Of a stretch of 64,000 nt of DNA, positions 25,329 to 35,608 are shown piece by piece. The stretch lies in NCBI GenBank assembly GCA_963707075.1, contig CAVPOX010000004.1, positions 806,001-870,000 on the forward strand. The letters run 5' to 3'. Both the position numbers and the translations under genes were made by a program. Source of the DNA: CAXMQZ01 sp963707075. GTDB taxonomy: Bacteria > Acidobacteriota > Thermoanaerobaculia > Multivoradales > JAHEKO01. Below the pieces are notes generated by a model, which was not told where the DNA came from, ran no database searches, and worked only from the letters and a program-made list of their open reading frames with translations. Each line of letters begins with the position of its first letter. Position 1 is the stretch's first letter.

Positions 25329-25808
25329 ATGAAAAACAACCTCACGGCACAGGACATCATGAACCCGGAGGTCTTGTCCGTTCAGGACACGCTCACCGTA
25401 GCGGAGTTGGCCGCCTTTCTGATCGACCAGGAGATTTCGGGTGCACCCGTGCGCAACGACCTGGGCAAACTGATCGGAGTGGTGTCGGTGACAGACGTGG
25501 TGCGGTCGACCTCCTCGGACGGTGAGCGCTATGCTCCCGATCACGATCCGGGCTTCTATGTGCGTGGATGGGAGGACCGCGTCGAGGTCGAAGAGTTGGA
25601 GTCGTTTCACTTCGATGATGAGAGTTTGTTGGTCCGCGACATCATGACGCCTTCGGTGTTTGCGGTGGAGGCGAGCACGCCGGTACGAGAAGTAGCCCGC
25701 AGCATGATGGACTCCCATCTGCATCGGATGTTGGTCGTCAACGGCGAGGAGGTCGTCGGGATCGTCAGCACCTCGGACATGTTGCAGATGGTGGCAGAGG
25801 CTTGCTAG
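25329..25808 (+). CDS. Tandem CBS-domain protein
   Basis: This 159-residue cytoplasmic protein is two CBS motifs: TAQDIMNPEVLSVQDT...GVVSVTDVVRS and VRDIMTPSVFAVEAST...GIVSTSDMLQM. A 40-residue acidic insert separates them. CBS pairs usually sense adenine nucleotides. The start ATG at 25329 has an AAGGA-type site. It runs divergently from the Rieske operon and is followed nine bases later by DUF302, so the two are probably co-transcribed. Confidence 0.9.
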   Translation: MKNNLTAQDIMNPEVLSVQDTLTVAELAAFLIDQEISGAPVRNDLGKLIGVVSVTDVVRSTSSDGERYAPDHDPGFYVRGWEDRVEVEELESFHFDDESLLVRDIMTPSVFAVEASTPVREVARSMMDSHLHRMLVVNGEEVVGIVSTSDMLQMVAEAC

Positions 25809-25817
25809 GAGGGAGAG

Positions 25818-26216
25818 ATGGAGACCAGTCAGGTTGCCTATTGGACAGTGTCGGATTTATCGTTCGCGGATGCAGTGGAGAAGTGCCGGGAGTCGCTGGC
25901 CGCCGAGGGATTTGGCGTTCTGACCGAGATCGACATTCAGGCGACGCTGAAGAAGAAACTCGACGTTGATGGCGAGCCCTACATCATCCTGGGTGCCTGC
26001 CATCCACAGTCCGCCCATCGTGCGCTCAGTGCCGTGCCGGGAGTCGGGGTGCTGCTGCCCTGCAATGTTACGGTCTCGGTCGAAGATGGCCAGACCATCG
26101 TGCGAGCGATGGACCCGGCTTCCGCCATGGGCATTCTCGATGCACCCGAGCTGGAAGAGGTCGGCAAGGAGGTCGGTGCGCGCCTGCAGCGTGTCGTCGC
26201 CTCATTGGAATCCTGA
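25818..26216 (+). CDS. DUF302 family protein
   Basis: This 132-residue protein matches DUF302: an N-terminal SFADAVEKCRESLAAEGFGVLTEIDIQATLKKKL, then YIILGACHPQSAHRAL, VGVLLPCNVTVSVEDG and a C-terminal helix. The function of DUF302 is not established. Members often occur with redox or stress genes, as here. Nine bases separate it from the CBS gene. Confidence 0.88.
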   Translation: METSQVAYWTVSDLSFADAVEKCRESLAAEGFGVLTEIDIQATLKKKLDVDGEPYIILGACHPQSAHRALSAVPGVGVLLPCNVTVSVEDGQTIVRAMDPASAMGILDAPELEEVGKEVGARLQRVVASLES

Positions 26217-26270
26217 CCGGTTGGCCGGCCTCTGAGCCTGCCACGAGCCGAAGGCGACTGCTCGGCCCGC

Positions 26271-27194
26271 CTAGATCAGGCTCTTGCCAAAAGACTTCAC
26301 CGAGAAAACCGGACAGGTAGCCAGTCGCACGACTTGCTCGGCCGTGCTGCCGACGAGGAGTCGCTCCACGCCCGTCAGGCCGTGAGTGGCGATGACGATC
26401 ATGCCCGCCCCATGCTTTTCGGCGAACCGGGTAATCTCGATAGCCGGCCGGCCACTGACCACGAATTTCTCGACCGGCACGTCGGGCCCGTCAGATTCTT
26501 CCAGCAGGCGGTCGAGAGCGGCATCACTTTTCAGGCGTAGCTCGTCGACCTGATTTGCGGCCGCGAAGCCTCCAGCCGGAGCGTAGAAGTAGGGGTAGAT
26601 CGGTTCCTCGATGGCATGGAGCAACTGCAGGCTGCTGCCGTACAGCGCCGCGATCTCGCGCCCATGGCTGAGAGCTACCCTGGAATGATCGGAGAAATCG
26701 ACTGGCACTAGAATCTTCTCCAGAGCTCCCCCGGAAGGAGTCTTGTCCTGAGCGCGAAGCGTCAGCACCGGGCATTTTGCGTGGCGCATGACCTCTTCCG
26801 TCACGCTGCCGAGAAACATGCGGGCCGGGCCGCGACGGCCGTGGGTGCCCATGACAATGAGGTCGATGTCGTGCTCCTCAGCGTATTCGAGGATGACCTC
26901 CCCGGCCGCGAAACCCTTGACCTTGGCCTCGACCAGGGTAAATGTTTTGGCCTGGTTGGCTTCGATAATCCGGGCCAGCTCCGAATCGGCGATCTCGAAC
27001 AGGTGCTGCAAGATATCCGAAGGATCGGGGAACTGGCGCTGCGGGTCGCGTGGGTCACCCTCATGCAGCACCACCGCATGCAGCATATGAAGCTCGGCTT
27101 CGAACTGCTCGGCGAGGAAGAGGGCGTGGTCGAGTGCCTGCCGGGCGGTGCTAGAGAAGTCGGTGGGGTAGAGGATGCGCTTTATTTTCAGCAT
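26271..27194 (-). CDS. Tandem-domain universal stress protein in the sensor-kinase operon
   Basis: This 307-residue protein has two UspA domains. The first starts IKRILYPTDFSSTARQALDHAL and has VMGTHGRRGPARMFLGSVTEEV, a full GxxG-x9-GS nucleotide loop. The second starts EKILVPVDFSDHSRVALSHG and has VIATHGLTGVERLLVGSTAEQV. Both ATP loops look intact. TAGGAGG before the ATG at 27194 overlaps the response-regulator stop. It is third in the operon kinase - regulator - Usp, so it may be an output of that system. Confidence 0.95.
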   Translation of the reverse strand: MLKIKRILYPTDFSSTARQALDHALFLAEQFEAELHMLHAVVLHEGDPRDPQRQFPDPSDILQHLFEIADSELARIIEANQAKTFTLVEAKVKGFAAGEVILEYAEEHDIDLIVMGTHGRRGPARMFLGSVTEEVMRHAKCPVLTLRAQDKTPSGGALEKILVPVDFSDHSRVALSHGREIAALYGSSLQLLHAIEEPIYPYFYAPAGGFAAANQVDELRLKSDAALDRLLEESDGPDVPVEKFVVSGRPAIEITRFAEKHGAGMIVIATHGLTGVERLLVGSTAEQVVRLATCPVFSVKSFGKSLI

Positions 27195-27203
27195 GACGGC
27201 CTC

Positions 27204-27863
27204 CTACTCGTTGGCATCCGTCGAGTCCACCAGCCGGGTGCGCAGCGCATAGGCCACGACCTGCGCCCGGTTGTGCAGGTGCAGCTTGTCGAGAATGTTG
27301 CGGACGTGGAACTTCACGGTGTTCTCGCTGACGCCGAGATTCTTTGCCAGTTTGCGGTTCGAAGTCGTGCCCTGGACCATCAATTCCAGCACCTCGCGTT
27401 CCCGATCGGTCAAGGCGTCGGGATCGTATTCGTCTTTGGATGGCTTCTTGGGACGCGCGAACTCGTCCAGAAGCTTGCGGGCTACCGAAGGAGTCAAGGC
27501 CGGCTCACCTCGGCCAACGCCCTCCAGAAGGCTGAAAAACTGCTCCGATTCCAGGTCCTTCAGCAAGTAGCCTTTGGCTCCCGACTTGATGGCCTCGAAC
27601 AGGTTGTTGTCGTCGTCGGAGGCAGTGAGGATGACGACCTTGACATCGGGCAATTCGGCCGCGATCCGCTTGGTGGCCTCGAGACCGTCCATCTCGGGCA
27701 TCATCAGATCCATCAGAATGACATCCGGCTTGCAGTCCCAGGACAACTCTACCGCTTCCTTGCCGTTCTTGGCTTCTCCGACAACTTCAATTTCGTGGGA
27801 CTCTAGAAGACTTCTCAGACTGTCCCGGAACAGGGCGTGATCATCGGCGATCAGTATTCGCAT
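27204..27863 (-). CDS. NarL/FixJ-type response regulator
   Basis: This 219-residue DNA-binding regulator has a REC domain with acidic pair DD at 7-8, phospho-acceptor D52 in VILMDLMMPEMDG, and T/K landmarks after it (VILTASDDD, GAKGYLLKD). The C-terminal LuxR-type HTH (about 150-212) reads LTDREREVLELMVQGTTSNR then KNLGVSENTVKFHVRNIL. It lies 15 bases after the kinase gene and before the Usp gene. NarL-family proteins bind paired ACC/GGT-type half sites, which makes this a candidate reader of the dyad found elsewhere; that link is inference. Confidence 0.95.
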   Translation of the reverse strand: MRILIADDHALFRDSLRSLLESHEIEVVGEAKNGKEAVELSWDCKPDVILMDLMMPEMDGLEATKRIAAELPDVKVVILTASDDDNNLFEAIKSGAKGYLLKDLESEQFFSLLEGVGRGEPALTPSVARKLLDEFARPKKPSKDEYDPDALTDREREVLELMVQGTTSNRKLAKNLGVSENTVKFHVRNILDKLHLHNRAQVVAYALRTRLVDSTDANE

Positions 27864-27877
27864 TTCTTGGGTTTCCT

Positions 27878-29311
27878 CTAGGTAACCGTGGTGGACGTGG
27901 GCACTCTTATCTTAACTCGGGTACCCTCGCCCGGAGTGGTGTCGATTTCCAGCGTACCGCCGATGCTTTCGGCTCGCTCCCGCATGATGGCGAGTCCGAA
28001 TCGCGGAAAAGCCGCCCGTGAGCGGCTGGAGGGATCGAAACCGGATCCGTCGTCCCGGATACTCGCGAGGATGTACTGACCGTCTTGCCGTAGCTTGACA
28101 TCGGCCAGCGAAGCACCGGAGTGCTTTCTCGCATTCGCCAATGATTCCTGGATGATGCGGAGTAGCTGCAGCTCGACGGGAGGCGATAGATCGAGGTCAC
28201 CTTCGATCTCGAGCTTGGTGGGGATGCCACTCTGGGCCTCCCAGCGCTTCAGGTACTCCTGGAGGGCAAAGCTGAACGGCTGATCGGGACCGACCTGGGT
28301 ACGCAAGGCCATGATTCCCTCGCGAGCATCGGCATAGACCTCGCGCGAGGCCGTAGCGAGCTGCTCCAGTTGTTGGCTGGCCTGGTCCGTCTTGCCCTTG
28401 TCCAGGTAGGCCTTGACGGCCTGCGCTTTGGTGTTGACGTAGGCCAGAACCTGAGCCATTCCGTCATGCAGCTCGCGAGCGATGCGGACTCTCTCTTCCG
28501 CCACGGCGAGGGTCCTTAGTTTCTGGTTCAGGTGGGCATTGTCGATAGCGATCGCGGCAGAGGTCGCAAAGCGGACCAGGGTGTGCTCGTCTTCATCAGA
28601 GAAACCGGTTGCGGTCTTCTTCTCGGTGACATACAGGTTGCCGCGGAATGGCCCCTTGCAGACGATAGGTACGGCCAGGAGCGAGTGCATCGGAGGGTGA
28701 TTGGGGGGAAACCCGGCACTGCGCGGGTCACGTTCAATGTCATCGACGCGCAGGCGCTGTCCCTGCTTCAGAACCAGCCCCAGCAGGCCTCTGCCTTCGG
28801 GAGGGGCACCGACTCTTTCCCGATCCTCGTCCGACATTCCGGAGACAATGAACTCGTTGACGATGCCTTTCTCATCGTAGACCGAGATCGCTCCGTAATC
28901 CGCCTCGAGGAGCTGACGGGCCTGATCGACGACTTTCTGCAGGACCGTGCGAAGCGAAGCCTCTCCATAGATGTCGAGCGCAGCCCAGTGCAGCGCGAGC
29001 AACTCCCGGTTCTGCCGTTCCAAGCGGATCTGCATCCGCGAGACCATGTCGAAGACCGCACCAAAGAAGAAGACGCCGCCGACCAGGATAACCAGATCCA
29101 TGACCAGTCGCCCGCCCAGAGTGTCGAGATAGGGGGCCAGCAGGTATCGGCTGAATTCGACGGTGACAAACAACAGAATCAAGGTGATCAGAAAGGTCCA
29201 CTTCAGGCGGCGCAGTGTGGGTTCCCGATCGGCTCGCGGACGAAAGGCATCGGGAGGCGGCAGGGGATTCCCCGAAGAGACTGTCGAGGATGATGAAGTG
29301 GACTGGGGCAT
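27878..29311 (-). CDS. GAF-domain sensor histidine kinase (NarX/DesK-type, HisKA_3)
   Basis: This 477-residue protein has two N-terminal membrane helices (about 38-58 and 67-88) with a short external loop. A GAF domain at about 110-265 (EADYGAISVYDEKG ... SLLAVPIVCKGPFRGNLYVTEKK) follows. A HisKA_3 dimerisation domain has phospho-acceptor H282 in RIARELHDGMAQ, and a HATPase domain shows QESLANARKHSGA and DDGSGFD. It probably senses a cytoplasmic or membrane redox signal and phosphorylates the regulator downstream. No haem- or Fe-S-specific ligands are obvious in the GAF domain. Confidence 0.94.
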   Translation of the reverse strand: MPQSTSSSSTVSSGNPLPPPDAFRPRADREPTLRRLKWTFLITLILLFVTVEFSRYLLAPYLDTLGGRLVMDLVILVGGVFFFGAVFDMVSRMQIRLERQNRELLALHWAALDIYGEASLRTVLQKVVDQARQLLEADYGAISVYDEKGIVNEFIVSGMSDEDRERVGAPPEGRGLLGLVLKQGQRLRVDDIERDPRSAGFPPNHPPMHSLLAVPIVCKGPFRGNLYVTEKKTATGFSDEDEHTLVRFATSAAIAIDNAHLNQKLRTLAVAEERVRIARELHDGMAQVLAYVNTKAQAVKAYLDKGKTDQASQQLEQLATASREVYADAREGIMALRTQVGPDQPFSFALQEYLKRWEAQSGIPTKLEIEGDLDLSPPVELQLLRIIQESLANARKHSGASLADVKLRQDGQYILASIRDDGSGFDPSSRSRAAFPRFGLAIMRERAESIGGTLEIDTTPGEGTRVKIRVPTSTTVT

Positions 29312-29370
29312 AGAAACACCGAACCTGCGGCGCAGGTGAGTGCAATTCTATGCGATCAGGCTCGCCCCGA

Positions 29371-29586
29371 TCAGTGGGGACGGCGGATCTTCTTGGTGGC
29401 GAGGCCGAGCAGAGAGTAGAAAGGACACCACCCCAGAAGACCCGTAATCAGGGGAAGGAAGCCGAAGATCTTGAACACGGCCGCCGCGAGTCCGTCGCCG
29501 AGGGCGAACCAGCCCAGATAGAGCATGACGACTCCGAGGACAATTCGCAGTGTCCGGTCCCAGGTAGCTTCGTTGGTGTAGTTCAT
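29371..29586 (-). CDS. Small membrane protein, DUF2892 family
   Basis: This 71-residue protein has two hydrophobic segments (WDRTLRIVLGVVMLYLGWFAL and FGFLPLITGLLGWCPFYSLLG) typical of DUF2892 inner-membrane proteins. The ATG at 29586 (MNYTNEATWDRT) matches where the family usually begins. The frame is open to 29646, and a GGGGGAG lies about 22 bases upstream of 29586, so the true start is uncertain. Function unknown. It is 60 bases upstream of the kinase gene on the same strand. Confidence 0.75.
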   Translation of the reverse strand: MNYTNEATWDRTLRIVLGVVMLYLGWFALGDGLAAAVFKIFGFLPLITGLLGWCPFYSLLGLATKKIRRPH

Positions 29587-29748
29587 GGCAATGGTGTTTA
29601 TGGTTACTCCCCCAGCTGCCTGCAACAGGATTACGGGCTCTAGCATGAATGGATAATTCGAGCGTTGCCACTGCCAGACGGGTAGTTCAGGGTCGCAGAC
29701 AGGTGGTGCCGAAACCCTAACGAGGGGTGGCTCGCAGGTAGGGGGTGA

Positions 29749-29764
29749 CCACCCGAGGGGGTAG
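29749..29764. promoter_or_regulatory. Candidate operator, recurring dyad site 8
   Basis: CCACC-CGAGGG-GGTAG, between the divergent DUF2892 and carB genes: 40 bp before the carB ATG and 163 bp before the DUF2892 ATG. Confidence 0.45.
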
Positions 29765-29803
29765 TCGAAGCGTCCCGGCGGACGCTGCTAGACTCTGCCC
29801 GCC

Positions 29804-33035
<3,232 letters not shown>

Positions 33036-33163
33036 TTTTGGCATCTTGTAGGGGAGGGGCTTGCTCCCTCCTCGTGAATGAAGAAACCGACCTCTGCGCC
33101 AACCGTCATTGCTCGCTCAGCGGGACATATTCGAGACCGTCAATATGCGGGTGGTTTTGTCAC

Positions 33164-33179
33164 CTACCCGTCCGGGTAT
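33164..33179. promoter_or_regulatory. Candidate operator, recurring dyad site 9
   Basis: CTACC-CGTCCG-GGTAT, 36 bases before the riboswitch. It can also form a six-base hairpin (TACCCG/CGGGTA), so it might instead act in carB termination. Confidence 0.4.
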
Positions 33180-33214
33180 TGTCACAGGATATCTGCTAGT
33201 GTTGGGCTCTTAGC

Positions 33215-33349
33215 TGACTCCGACAAAGGCAATCTCGGTCGACTCGACGCAGACCGTCGGAGACCGGGAGCGCAAAGCCACGGATTCTTCGCTGTTCCGC
33301 AACTTGGTGAACCGCGGAGCTCTCAGAATCGCCGGGCCGCCAAAGAGTC
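33215..33349 (+). ncRNA. Cyclic-di-GMP-I (GEMM-I) riboswitch aptamer
   Basis: The RNA is closed by GACTC (33215-33219) pairing with GAGTC (33345-33349). Inside, ACAAAGGCAA is followed by a hairpin whose CTCGGTC pairs with GACCGGG, with a nested CGAC/GTCG stem. Then comes the GEMM hallmark GCGCAAAGCCACGG. The second stem GGATTC pairs with GAATC and is followed by GCCGGGCCGCC, the conserved 3' receptor strand of the class. The P2 apical arm is longer than in the textbook example. It lies 100 bases upstream of the secreted-protein ATG. No T-rich terminator is visible, so control may be at translation; GGCGC/GCGCC hairpins near 33400-33425 are candidates for the expression platform. The ligand could also be cGAMP, as in some GEMM-I variants. 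Confidence 0.82.
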
Positions 33350-33448
33350 GTGGGAAGGAATGCCGCGCTGAAAGGTAGAGGTGACTACCGACGGCGAGCA
33401 GGAGAAGGCGCCAAGGAAGCGCCGAGTAGAGAAAGAGGAGGAACAAAT

Positions 33449-35539
33449 ATGATTCGCCGAGTTCTAGTGATGAGCACCTGTCTGGCACTGGCTGTTGCGG
33501 TCGCGGCTACAGCCCAGCCCGATGAACAGATAGTCGTTCTGACGCCTGACAATTCGGATGTCAAGCTCTTTGTCAGCATCGATGGTCGGATTCTGGAGAT
33601 CACCGTGCCGGATGGAGAGACTGCCGATCCAGACGATCCGGACGATCCGATCGGTACGGGATGGGTCGAAGTGTTCGACGCCGCGGCGAGTATGACAGGG
33701 GATCTGATCTTCTCTCCGGACGGCAACTTGAATTTCTCGCTCCCGAGTGAAGGCCAGATTGGTCGAACGACTCTGGATGGATCGCTGTCGGACTTTGCAC
33801 CCTGCGGGGAGCTGAACTGCCAACCTTCTGGTCTGGCCATCAACTACCACGGTGACTTACTGGCGGTTGACAAGTCCGAGACGGGTGGGCTGTTGCGATG
33901 GAGCCAGCTGGTTGGGCTCGATTTCAACGGGATAGACCCGACAGTCCTGAAGTACCCCATTGGCGTAAGCACAACCCCATCCGGGGTCCGGGTGCAAGGC
34001 TCTGACGCAGTCGGTCGAGACTGGGTGGCGATCCAGGAGTGGTATACGGGTGAGCTGGCCAGCATTCAGGCGAGCTCGAGCTCGGATGGCCCAGCCAACA
34101 AGAAGGGTGGCAGTGGAAGCGGATCGGCAGCTCTCCACAAGTCGAGGGATTCGTTCTATGACCTGCACTCCAGGATAGGCGGCATCGACAAGGACTCCGT
34201 GGATCTCGCCATCACGCAAGCGCAAGTCTTCTACATCAGTGGTAATGATGTCTTCGGAGTCGATGTGGCATCAGGCACATCGTTCGACTGCGCCAGCATC
34301 CCGGGCAGAGTCGACGCCAAGTACATCTCGGGCGACGTTGGAGGAATCCTTTACGTCGCTTCAGTAGGTAGGCAGGAGATTACCGTTCATCAGATCAATT
34401 ACTCGATGGACACCGGGTCTTGCGGAGAGCCGCAACTGCTCAAGAAGTTTCTGACCAGGGATTTTGGAGACAATCTCGGTGGCCTGGCATCCACCTACGG
34501 CACCCTGAGCTCGGAGCTCACCATCGCAGCGGATGACATCGACACGATCTATCGGAGCACCCCTGACGGGATGCACTACTACAACTTCAGAGCGGTTTGT
34601 CCCACTCCTGTCTCGCCGGATACCGAGCACACCTGCGAGATCTCGACCAGTCCCGCCTTGTTGACCACAGCAGTCAATGCCATCGAAAGCTCGGCGGATC
34701 CCTTCAATCCAGAAGAGGAGAACCCGTCGCGAGGTTTGCCTTTCAATCTTCCAGGACAGGGTTTTCCCTGGGAGTACAACACCGAAGGATTTGCCGGGTT
34801 CAATGACCCCTACATCGGTGAGGCGGAGTTCCACGAGTTCTTTACCTCGGTGTCAGGGACCAACTTCAGACTCGCTTGTTGCCCAGACTCGTGTGTCGAC
34901 GAGTCCTGCGCTGCCGAGAGTTGTGAATTCGGGGCTCTGATGTATGCGCTTCCGATCCCGTCGGAGATAGTTGCTGACCCCCGTGGCACCAAAAGAGGAA
35001 CGGGCTCGGTTTGCTACGAGAGTTTGACCTCGACCAGGAACGCAGGGCTCTACGCCGCGGATTTCTGTGGCTGGAACAGCCCTCTGGTTCCTACCCCGAT
35101 GGATCTCGACGTCGACGCGTTTTTCTGTGGGCCGACCGGAGTTACCTCGGTCAGTCAGGGCAGCAACGTGCCGGTGAAGTTCAACGTGGGTCTGGATGGT
35201 TTGCAGTGTGAGACCAACGAGGCTCCACCTTACGACCTCACGGTGCTTTTCTCAGCAGGAGTGGTCGGATACTGCACTGGCGAAACGTTCACGGCGCTCC
35301 CCGATGTGGAGCCGGTTCTGGACATCATGCCGAGCGGGGAGGGGTATCTCAATCCGGAGACGGGTCAGATTCTGTTTGCCAAAGCGGGACCCAAGAAGCA
35401 GTATCAGTTCAACCTCGATACCGGGCAGATTCCCCTGAGCCACGGCGCAGTGCGAACGATTGTTCAGATCAACGCCACGTTCCTCGAGGACAGCATCGAG
35501 GACGGGGATCAGAGTGTCTTTATCGCGCTCGAACCTTGA
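33449..35539 (+). CDS. Secreted protein with beta-propeller-like repeats and a PxKF-type C-terminus
   Basis: This 696-residue protein starts at an ATG with AGGAGG eight bases upstream and has a signal peptide (residues 1-23, ending ATAQ). The middle contains repeated beta-rich blocks resembling virtual propeller blades (GDLIFSPDGNLNFSLPSEGQI, GLAINYHGDLLAVDKSETGG, VGGILYVASVG), plus a Ser/Gly-rich insert near 205-225. A cysteine-rich segment sits near 470-500. The C-terminal part has SQGSNVPVKFNVGLDG, the signature of PxKF-type extracellular domains. No enzymatic residues are recognised. It is controlled by the GEMM riboswitch, implying a role in surface attachment or matrix under c-di-GMP. 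A strong terminator follows. Confidence 0.78.
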   Translation: MIRRVLVMSTCLALAVAVAATAQPDEQIVVLTPDNSDVKLFVSIDGRILEITVPDGETADPDDPDDPIGTGWVEVFDAAASMTGDLIFSPDGNLNFSLPSEGQIGRTTLDGSLSDFAPCGELNCQPSGLAINYHGDLLAVDKSETGGLLRWSQLVGLDFNGIDPTVLKYPIGVSTTPSGVRVQGSDAVGRDWVAIQEWYTGELASIQASSSSDGPANKKGGSGSGSAALHKSRDSFYDLHSRIGGIDKDSVDLAITQAQVFYISGNDVFGVDVASGTSFDCASIPGRVDAKYISGDVGGILYVASVGRQEITVHQINYSMDTGSCGEPQLLKKFLTRDFGDNLGGLASTYGTLSSELTIAADDIDTIYRSTPDGMHYYNFRAVCPTPVSPDTEHTCEISTSPALLTTAVNAIESSADPFNPEEENPSRGLPFNLPGQGFPWEYNTEGFAGFNDPYIGEAEFHEFFTSVSGTNFRLACCPDSCVDESCAAESCEFGALMYALPIPSEIVADPRGTKRGTGSVCYESLTSTRNAGLYAADFCGWNSPLVPTPMDLDVDAFFCGPTGVTSVSQGSNVPVKFNVGLDGLQCETNEAPPYDLTVLFSAGVVGYCTGETFTALPDVEPVLDIMPSGEGYLNPETGQILFAKAGPKKQYQFNLDTGQIPLSHGAVRTIVQINATFLEDSIEDGDQSVFIALEP

Positions 35540-35564
35540 TCCTGAGGATTTGACGCTGATACCG

Positions 35565-35600
35565 ACGGGGCGAGCCTGGGGGCTTGCCCCGTTCTGTTTA
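35565..35600 (+). terminator. Intrinsic terminator after the secreted protein
   Basis: ACGGGGCGAGCC pairs with GGCTTGCCCCGT (one G-U pair) and is followed by TCTGTTT. Confidence 0.75.
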
Positions 35601-35608
35601 CCGCCAGG

